Virus record (IMG/VR): IMGVR_UViG_3300008120_006169 | Span: 62,001 to 126,000 of that record | Strand: one strand, 5' to 3' | Source: a virus | DNA length: 64,000 nucleotides | Shown: piece by piece, positions 58,690-64,000 of the stretch | Position numbering within the stretch: the stretch's first letter is position 1 | Layout: each line of letters starts with the position of its first letter | Translations under genes and position numbers: made by a program | The notes under the pieces: model-generated | Databases searched by the model: none | Seen by the model: the letters and a program-made list of their open reading frames with translations, nothing else | Told to the model about the DNA's origin: nothing

Positions 58690-59414
58690 TCTTGTATGTA
58701 AATGGATGCAGCCATACAGCGGCTGCCGAAGCAGTGGTGCCTGATTGCTTTGCTGTGGATGATGGTAGATATGGCATTGACCGTAGACCTCATCCAATCA
58801 ACTTGGAAGCCAGCTGGGGCAAGCAATTGAGCCGAATGCTCAACACTGAATTTTACTGTGATGCTGAGTCAGCAGCCAGCAATGACCGCATACTGCGTAC
58901 CACTAACAAGTGGATTCATGAGAACTATAGCCGTTTGTATGACACTGTGATGGTAATCCAATGGACCACTTGGGAACGAGAAGAATGGGAGTATGAAGGC
59001 CGATGCTATCAAGTAAACGCCAGTGGTGTGGACATGGTACCACCAGAGCTTGAAGATAGGTATCGTCAGTACATTTTGGATGTCAACTGGACTCAAAAAA
59101 CAGATGAATGGCATAACAAAATATGGCACCTGCATTGTCGGTTGAAAGATCTAAATGTACGACATTTATTCTACAGTGGCAACAGTACATTTAGTGATTT
59201 ATTTAATCTAAGAGATTGGCAAGGGCATTACATTGAGCCATATTCAAGAGACCACAGTTGGAATGCCATACTAAAAAACAACGGATTTGAGCATGTGAAT
59301 CCCAAAAGTTATCACTTTGGAGCCGATGGTCATAGATTTTGGTCGGAATATGTGTTACAATACTTGAAGGAACACAAACTTCTGGACCGCCCTAATGAAA
59401 TATCTACTGATTGA
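58686..59414 (+). CDS. SGNH-like hydrolase
   Basis: 242 residues. LYVNGCSHTAAAEAV (GCS block), a SAASNDRILR block II, and SYHFGADGHRFWSEYV, where Asp and His of block V lie. Overlaps the RNase H gene by 20 bases. Confidence 0.6.
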   Translation: MILYVNGCSHTAAAEAVVPDCFAVDDGRYGIDRRPHPINLEASWGKQLSRMLNTEFYCDAESAASNDRILRTTNKWIHENYSRLYDTVMVIQWTTWEREEWEYEGRCYQVNASGVDMVPPELEDRYRQYILDVNWTQKTDEWHNKIWHLHCRLKDLNVRHLFYSGNSTFSDLFNLRDWQGHYIEPYSRDHSWNAILKNNGFEHVNPKSYHFGADGHRFWSEYVLQYLKEHKLLDRPNEISTD

Positions 59415-60429
59415 TACTGCTAACATGTTTTTCCGTGCCCGCCATTCAGCACACAGGGCCAGCGACACATGGACTAAATTAGGCTTTGCACTGCACTTGA
59501 CCATGATGAGTGCAAATAAAGTAGCTAGGCGTTTTGGTGTAGACCATGTGGTTTTTGCACTAGAAGGGCGTAGCTGGCGTAAAGATCACTACAAGCCCTA
59601 CAAAGCTAATCGTGCTGTGGCCCGTGGTGCCATGAGTGAAACTGAAGCAGAAGAGGACAAGTTGTTTTGGGAAACCTATGATGAGCTGACTAAATACTTG
59701 TCTGAGAAAACAAATTGTAGCGTGATTCGTTGCGCAACAGCAGAAGCGGACGATATCATAGGCCGCTGGATTGCACTACACCCCCAAGATGAACATATTA
59801 TTGTCAGCAGTGATTCAGACTTCGTTCAGTTGGTTGCACCAAATGTGCAATTGTACAATGGCATAAACGACCACCTGTTCAGTATTGATGGCGTAACTGA
59901 TGCCAAAGGCAACAAATTGAGTTTCACAATCGAAAGCAATTCAAAGATCAAAGTAGGCAAAGCCGACCGGAGCTTTGTGGCCCCAACTGACTATCAGAAA
60001 TGGGTGCTGTTCTTGAAATGTGTGCGCGGTGATCCCGGCGACAATGTGTTCTCAGCATACCCTGGTGCACCAGTAAAAGGCACAAAGAATCGTGTAGGCA
60101 TTACAGAAGCATTTGAAGATCGCAACAAAAAAGGCTACAATTGGAACAATCTCATGTTGCAACGTTGGACCGACCACGAAGAAAAAGAACACAAGGTGCT
60201 CGAAGACTACGAACGCAATGTCACACTAATTGACCTTACTGCACAACCACAAGAAGTAAAAGATACTGTGGATGCTGTGATTGGTGAACAAGTCAGTAAC
60301 AAAGACATAGGGATGGTGGGCGCACACTTTCTCAAGTTCTGTGGCAAGTATGAGCTTACCAAGCTGAGTGACCAAGCCGAACCAATTGGTCGCTGGCTGA
60401 ATCAAACATATCAAGGAGTGTTAAAATGA
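59395..60429 (+). CDS. rnh: 5'-3' exonuclease / RNase H (T4 Rnh-like)
   Basis: 344 residues (T4 Rnh 305). YLLIDTANMFFRAR, AEADDIIGRWIAL and SSDSDFVQLV are the metal-binding aspartates of FEN/5' nucleases. LKCVRGDPGDNVF is the helix-hairpin-helix site with three Asp/Gly. It removes RNA primers on the lagging strand, along with the polymerase at 33763. Start ATG overlaps the SGNH gene. Confidence 0.9.
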   Translation: MKYLLIDTANMFFRARHSAHRASDTWTKLGFALHLTMMSANKVARRFGVDHVVFALEGRSWRKDHYKPYKANRAVARGAMSETEAEEDKLFWETYDELTKYLSEKTNCSVIRCATAEADDIIGRWIALHPQDEHIIVSSDSDFVQLVAPNVQLYNGINDHLFSIDGVTDAKGNKLSFTIESNSKIKVGKADRSFVAPTDYQKWVLFLKCVRGDPGDNVFSAYPGAPVKGTKNRVGITEAFEDRNKKGYNWNNLMLQRWTDHEEKEHKVLEDYERNVTLIDLTAQPQEVKDTVDAVIGEQVSNKDIGMVGAHFLKFCGKYELTKLSDQAEPIGRWLNQTYQGVLK

Positions 60430-60869
60430 TAGTAGCAAAACCGGTAATTGACAATCAATACTGGATACTCAAACAAGACGATGAAAAAATTGGCAACGTT
60501 CAAGCTGTAGATGGTGGGTTTGCTCTTACCATCCGCAACAAGGTTGCTAAATTTAAAACCATTCGAATGTTGCGCCGACAGGCCAACATTGAATTTGCTG
60601 AACCAGAACATGTCACGCCTATTCCAAAAGATTGTGTGCATGGTTATCCTACAGGTTGCCGAACACACAATGGCATGTGGAATGTGCAGTTAAAATTGCC
60701 GTTGTTTACCAAAACAACCAAAAGCAAATCATGGTTTGCTGCCGGATGGTATTCGATCAAACAACATCGCAGTTGGAAAGTGCTACAGAATCCCAAACTA
60801 ATTGTGCTAGAACGTTATACCTATCAAGGACCATTTTACACCGAGGAGCAAGCAAATGCATCCTTATGA
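60426..60869 (+). CDS. Unknown phage protein
   Basis: 147 residues, ATGA overlap with rnh. VIDNQYWILKQDDEKIGNV and GMWNVQLKLPLFTKTTKSKSWFAAGWYSI; basic and beta-rich. Its link to rnh suggests a replication role. Confidence 0.65.
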   Translation: MIVAKPVIDNQYWILKQDDEKIGNVQAVDGGFALTIRNKVAKFKTIRMLRRQANIEFAEPEHVTPIPKDCVHGYPTGCRTHNGMWNVQLKLPLFTKTTKSKSWFAAGWYSIKQHRSWKVLQNPKLIVLERYTYQGPFYTEEQANASL

Positions 60870-61482
60870 CTTTAAAGAAGATGTAAAAACTGTTACTGGT
60901 AATGAGACTGAATATTATAATTTTATAGATGAAAACTATTTGAAGGTATGTGCTAATGCTCGAGTACTTGAAGTAGGGCCGCATGTTGGAAAACACACTA
61001 AATTAATTGCAAAACATGCACCATGTTACTTAGAATGCATTGAAGGGAATATAGTTCACCAATCTACATTAGAAGATATTCCTGGAGTAGACAAAGTTGT
61101 GGTTGATGATGTTTGGCTTATGAGAGATGCTAAACCATTTGATGTTGTAATTTGTTTTGGTGTGTTGTATCATCATCATAGTTCATTGCATCTGTTGGAA
61201 CTATTTGTAAATTATAATACACCAAAATACATAATGCTTGATTGTGTAACTGCCGAGCATCCGTTAGCTTATCTACCAGAAGATATTAATATCAGCGGGT
61301 CGAGACAACTTCGAAAATCTTGGAAGCATTGTGGGGTCAATTTTAAAACTCCCTTCTTTATTATTAATCAATCACTGTCAAATATGGGATATGATTTAAA
61401 AATATCACATAAATTACAAACCAGTTATTTTCCAAAATCTAATGGCTGGGTAGCACTTTGGGAACTTCGGGAGAACTTATGA
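60856..61482 (+). CDS. Class I SAM methyltransferase
   Basis: 208 residues. RVLEVGPHVGKHTKLIAKH is a SAM loop, KPFDVVICFGVLYHHHSS motif IV, and YLPEDINISGSRQLRKSW the substrate region. Overlaps the gene upstream. Substrate unknown. A/T-rich compared with neighbours. Confidence 0.75.
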   Translation: MHPYDFKEDVKTVTGNETEYYNFIDENYLKVCANARVLEVGPHVGKHTKLIAKHAPCYLECIEGNIVHQSTLEDIPGVDKVVVDDVWLMRDAKPFDVVICFGVLYHHHSSLHLLELFVNYNTPKYIMLDCVTAEHPLAYLPEDINISGSRQLRKSWKHCGVNFKTPFFIINQSLSNMGYDLKISHKLQTSYFPKSNGWVALWELRENL

Positions 61483-61847
61483 CCAATCCGTTTAGAGATC
61501 AAGAAAAATTTATGAAGGCTTGCGACCAAAGTGTCAACGAGTTTAACAAAGATCAATTTAACTTGTATGTTACATTGATTGAAGAAGAAGCCAACGAATT
61601 GGCTGATGCAATCACAGCACACGACCAAGTCGAAACTGTTGATGCACTTATTGACATTTTGGTTGTTACTATTGGTGCATTACACAGTATGGGCGCAGAT
61701 GCCGAAGGTGCTTGGAAAGAAGTCATGAAAACTAACTTTGCCAAGATTGATCGAGACACCGGCAAGGTTCGCAAGCGCGAAGATGGTAAGGTACTCAAAC
61801 CTGTAGGCTGGACGCCACCTGATCTCAACCCATATCTTAAAAAATGA
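61479..61847 (+). CDS. mazG: MazG-like pyrophosphohydrolase
   Basis: 122 residues from ATG 61479. LIEEEANELADAI and ETVDALIDILVVTIGA are the EExxE...ExxD metal-binding helices of the MazG/HisE group. The KVRKREDGKVLKPVGWTPPDL tail occurs in phage members. MazG hydrolyses NTPs and may adjust (p)ppGpp or nucleotide pools. ATGA overlaps at both ends. Confidence 0.85.
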   Translation: MTNPFRDQEKFMKACDQSVNEFNKDQFNLYVTLIEEEANELADAITAHDQVETVDALIDILVVTIGALHSMGADAEGAWKEVMKTNFAKIDRDTGKVRKREDGKVLKPVGWTPPDLNPYLKK

Positions 61848-62059
61848 GTTTACACATACACCGATTTGTTGATTCTATCAAGGCGCATGAGTCACGCAAC
61901 CAACGTGATTTTATCATGACACTTCGTGACGCTAAGGATCTGCATGCAGACATTACCAAGCTATTGGTAACTTTGGAAGAACTACGGTCAAACACTGCTA
62001 CAAATTCCAATGAAGTGATTACGGTAGAACTCGCAGGCGGAAGCTTCAAAAACACCTAG
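61844..62059 (+). CDS. Small unknown protein
   Basis: 71 residues, helical (MSLHIHRFVDSIKAHESRN, LVTLEELRSNT). ATGA overlap with mazG. Not recognised. Confidence 0.6.
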   Translation: MSLHIHRFVDSIKAHESRNQRDFIMTLRDAKDLHADITKLLVTLEELRSNTATNSNEVITVELAGGSFKNT

Positions 62060-62066
62060 TTTATTA

Positions 62067-62074
62067 GATAAATA
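62067..62074 (+). promoter_or_regulatory. Late-promoter-like motif GATAAATA
   Basis: Ends 15 bases before the ATG at 62090, further away than other copies; GGGAG gives this gene a ribosome site. Confidence 0.35.
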
Positions 62075-62089
62075 AACTTGGGAGAAAAT

Positions 62090-62386
62090 ATGAGTAGACC
62101 CAAACCGCTAGTTCTAATTGAGCACACTGAGAAACAAACCTATAAGACCGAACAAGTATTGGCCTCTGAAGGTGTGTGGGCGGTCTTTTACGATCAAAAG
62201 CCAATCAATCTCAAGACTGGTAACATGCTTACGCAATACCCCGGACCCAAGTACAAAAAAGTCAGTTTCTCAAATCCAGGGCATGCTAAAAATTTGGCAA
62301 AAAAATTAAATGCACAGTTCAAGACTGACAAATTCACAGTCATGCTGTTAACACAAGGGGAACAAGTGTACCCCAATGTTAACTAA
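62090..62386 (+). CDS. Small unknown protein
   Basis: 98 residues from ATG 62090 (after GGGAG). VWAVFYDQKPINLKTGN and KYKKVSFSNPGHAKNLAKKLN. Not recognised. Overlaps the next gene by 11 bases. Confidence 0.6.
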   Translation: MSRPKPLVLIEHTEKQTYKTEQVLASEGVWAVFYDQKPINLKTGNMLTQYPGPKYKKVSFSNPGHAKNLAKKLNAQFKTDKFTVMLLTQGEQVYPNVN

Positions 62387-62741
62387 ACAACAGATTACCG
62401 AACGCATACTGACAGGTCTTCCGTCGGAAGACCAACTGACCTACGACGAAGCCTGCAAGTCATGGTGGATGAACTTTAGAGATGGCGGCGGATTCAGACT
62501 GACCAATGCTGGATATACAGCAATTGGTACTTGTGACTTAGAAACATACGCATTTGATGCTCCTTCTGACTTGGTTGCTAAACCCAAACATTTACTGACC
62601 TTGGATAAAAAGTTAGATTGCCCTTACTACATTAAAATTGGCAAGCATCCGCAAATTGTTTTGTTTGGCAGTCAGCAGGCAGTGATGTTGGCCATGTACG
62701 GCGATCTAGAAAAGTGGTTGAAGTTTTTAAATCGCACTTAG
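62376..62741 (+). CDS. Unknown phage protein
   Basis: 121 residues. GGGFRLTNAGYTAIG, LDCPYYIKIGKHPQIVLFGSQQAVML. Conserved-looking small domain. Ends over a gene on the minus strand (15 bases). Confidence 0.6.
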   Translation: MLTKQQITERILTGLPSEDQLTYDEACKSWWMNFRDGGGFRLTNAGYTAIGTCDLETYAFDAPSDLVAKPKHLLTLDKKLDCPYYIKIGKHPQIVLFGSQQAVMLAMYGDLEKWLKFLNRT

Positions 62742-63686
62742 TTTTTTAGCCAACTGTTCAACGTCTTGAATGTACCGTTGTTGTGTGCCAGTTATAAATT
62801 CATCAAGCAAAAAACTTCTTTGTTTTTGCAGTCGCTCTTGGTATGGCGCAAGGTTAATTTTTCCCAGTATGAGATCTTGATTTTTCATTATGGCTTGTTC
62901 GACTCGAACGTCATTGGACATGCTATCATAGCTGGTGTCCACCAGGTCGTCAAACATGTCAAACCCAAGCTCTCTACAGTCTTGCACAATACCTTGGTGA
63001 CCAATCACAATGGGTACCTGCTGTGCAATCATCGCCATCAATGTTTTTTCGCTCACAATGCCTGGCGGCTCATCATACTGTGTTTCAGTCACAATGTTCA
63101 CTTGACATTTTGCATATACCGGCAACAGTCGCATGAAGTTATCTTCGTTTTCTGTGCCGCGATAGGTGTCATAAGCCCAAGCATCAAGTGGAATGTCGTT
63201 GCCGTAACTTAACACACCATTAGGCCAATGTTGCAAGATGTCCACAGCACGTCGACGATGCAAGCACATGCGACCATTGAGGCATTGCCATGCTGAAGTT
63301 TTTGCATTTATTGAATTGGTCCATTGTGACTCACGAGCTTGGATAGCAGTCACAGTGGCCATGTTGTGATTGCTGAATTCGATAAGGTTCACTGGTCCTT
63401 GATAGTATTTTTGTAAATTATGACTCCAATAAGTTACCAGCACACGATGTGCATTGGCGCCATAGTGGCGTTCTACTTGTTCCAGTTCAAGTATGCGACC
63501 CTGACATGGTGTTATGAAATCTTGAAAATGCAACAACAGCAGTGTGTTGTGTTTGAATTCAATGTTGGGCAACTTTAACGGCCAACCAGTTTCTGGACGA
63601 TATGGCGGATCAAAGCAGTTGTAAACTGCATGCAGATCAAACCCCAAGCCAGAGAGTGTGTTGGCAAACAAAGATGTATAGTCCAT
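62727..63686 (-). CDS. Glycosyltransferase-like protein with SEK motif
   Basis: 319 residues. GIVSEKTLMAMIAQQVPIVIG and ELGFDMFDDLVDTSYDSMSND carry the pattern of 25945-27072 and 47125-48126. An LPVYAKCQVNIVTETQYDEP region precedes it. A late motif AGTAAATA lies four bases upstream of its start. Probably a sugar transferase; substrate unknown. Confidence 0.55.
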   Translation of the reverse strand: MDYTSLFANTLSGLGFDLHAVYNCFDPPYRPETGWPLKLPNIEFKHNTLLLLHFQDFITPCQGRILELEQVERHYGANAHRVLVTYWSHNLQKYYQGPVNLIEFSNHNMATVTAIQARESQWTNSINAKTSAWQCLNGRMCLHRRRAVDILQHWPNGVLSYGNDIPLDAWAYDTYRGTENEDNFMRLLPVYAKCQVNIVTETQYDEPPGIVSEKTLMAMIAQQVPIVIGHQGIVQDCRELGFDMFDDLVDTSYDSMSNDVRVEQAIMKNQDLILGKINLAPYQERLQKQRSFLLDEFITGTQQRYIQDVEQLAKKLSAI

Positions 63687-63690
63687 GACC

Positions 63691-63698
63691 TATTTACT
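63691..63698 (-). promoter_or_regulatory. Late-promoter-like motif AGTAAATA, minus strand
   Basis: Ends four bases before the minus-strand start codon at 63686. No Shine-Dalgarno. Confidence 0.4.
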
Positions 63699-63708
63699 AA
63701 GTAGATCT

Positions 63709-64000
63709 ATGTATTGGAATAATCCTCTTGTGGAATTTCACTGGCCCAGCAAACAAGATCCCATTCAGATCAGTTCAAATCAAGGCATGCATTGCTTGTT
63801 CTGGAATCCCAGTTGCGAATTTCGACACTTTTCAACCAACCAACGACTGAATGATCTTTGCGAATGGGCCAATCAGTGGCTAGATCATGATGGGCCAGCA
63901 GGGTTTCTAGCTGAGCCGCGCAATCACTATGACATTGCCAATCTTGTCAAGCTCAACATGTGGATACGAGACATACGAGCACAGGGCATTATAAAACCAT
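63709..64000 (+). CDS. Unknown protein, 3' end outside window
   Basis: The frame from ATG 63709 stays open to the last base (97 codons). LFWNPSCEFRHFSTNQRLNDLC and NHYDIANLVKLNMWIRDIR are visible. Not recognised. The gene is divergent from the SEK-type gene. Confidence 0.6.
   Translation, partial: MYWNNPLVEFHWPSKQDPIQISSNQGMHCLFWNPSCEFRHFSTNQRLNDLCEWANQWLDHDGPAGFLAEPRNHYDIANLVKLNMWIRDIRAQGIIKP

Overview
The window is part of a large tailed-phage genome, most likely an uncultured marine T4-like myovirus. The evidence is a complete T4-type family B DNA polymerase (33763-36423) whose C-terminus resembles a clamp-binding tail, a gp45-like sliding clamp (37398-38120), a T4 RNase H-like 5' nuclease (59395-60429), a DsbA-like small protein (32345-32605), T4-type late promoter motifs, tightly packed genes with ATGA overlaps, tail-fibre-like and lysis genes, and many auxiliary metabolic genes of the kind carried by marine phages. 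No capsid, portal, terminase, tail-tube or baseplate gene was recognised, so this is a segment of a larger genome. No tRNA, CRISPR array or insertion sequence was seen. The host cannot be named from the sequence.

Layout. 1-3.5 kb: end of a radical SAM-like protein, two unknown proteins, a 2-oxoglutarate oxygenase, an APS kinase/nucleotidyltransferase fusion and a DUF2061-like membrane protein. 3.5-10.6 kb: membrane and lysis proteins (GH19 endolysin, lipoprotein, holin-like protein) mixed with fibre/adhesin-like proteins and a subtilisin-like protease. 10.6-14.5 kb: a chaperone unit, DnaJ plus a ClpA-like unfoldase, each with a strong sigma70-type promoter. 14.5-23.8 kb: small structural-type proteins, a cytidylyltransferase, a glycosyltransferase, a 1389-residue multidomain protein, and small proteins with a T4-like capsid-targeting N-terminus. 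23.8-29.0 kb: glycan and hydrolase genes, partly on the minus strand, and a radical SAM protein. 29.0-32.2 kb: Dps-like ferritin among capsid-cargo-like proteins. 32.3-38.1 kb: DsbA-like protein, amidinotransferase, polymerase, methyltransferase-like protein, clamp. 38.1-43.7 kb: sulfotransferase, DpdA-like DNA transglycosylase, a possible HNH nuclease, FkbM methyltransferase. 43.7-48.8 kb: surface-sugar genes. 48.8-58.2 kb: 7-deazaguanine genes (folE, a queD-transporter fusion, queE) with an MBD4-like DNA glycosylase, oxygenases and a B12-type radical SAM protein. 58.2-64 kb: cytidylyltransferase, RNase H, MazG-like protein and unknowns.

How the genes fit together. FolE, QueD and QueE make 7-deazaguanine precursors from GTP, the transporter half of the QueD fusion could import them, and DpdA could insert a 7-deazaguanine into phage DNA. 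QueC is not in the window. APS kinase and the sulfotransferase could form a PAPS-dependent sulfation route. The glycosyltransferases, GalE, the DegT-like protein, the PIG-L-like protein and five SGNH-like hydrolases suggest sugar decoration or modification of host surface glycans. A set of proteins with a shared N-terminal motif like the T4 capsid-targeting sequence, and repeated GVAE-type motifs, may be internal virion proteins that are packaged, cleaved and injected. Two promoter classes are visible: sigma70-type promoters with 17-bp spacers, and a (T/C/G)(A/T)AAATA motif 4-10 bases before start codons that have no Shine-Dalgarno, which suggests late, near-leaderless transcripts.
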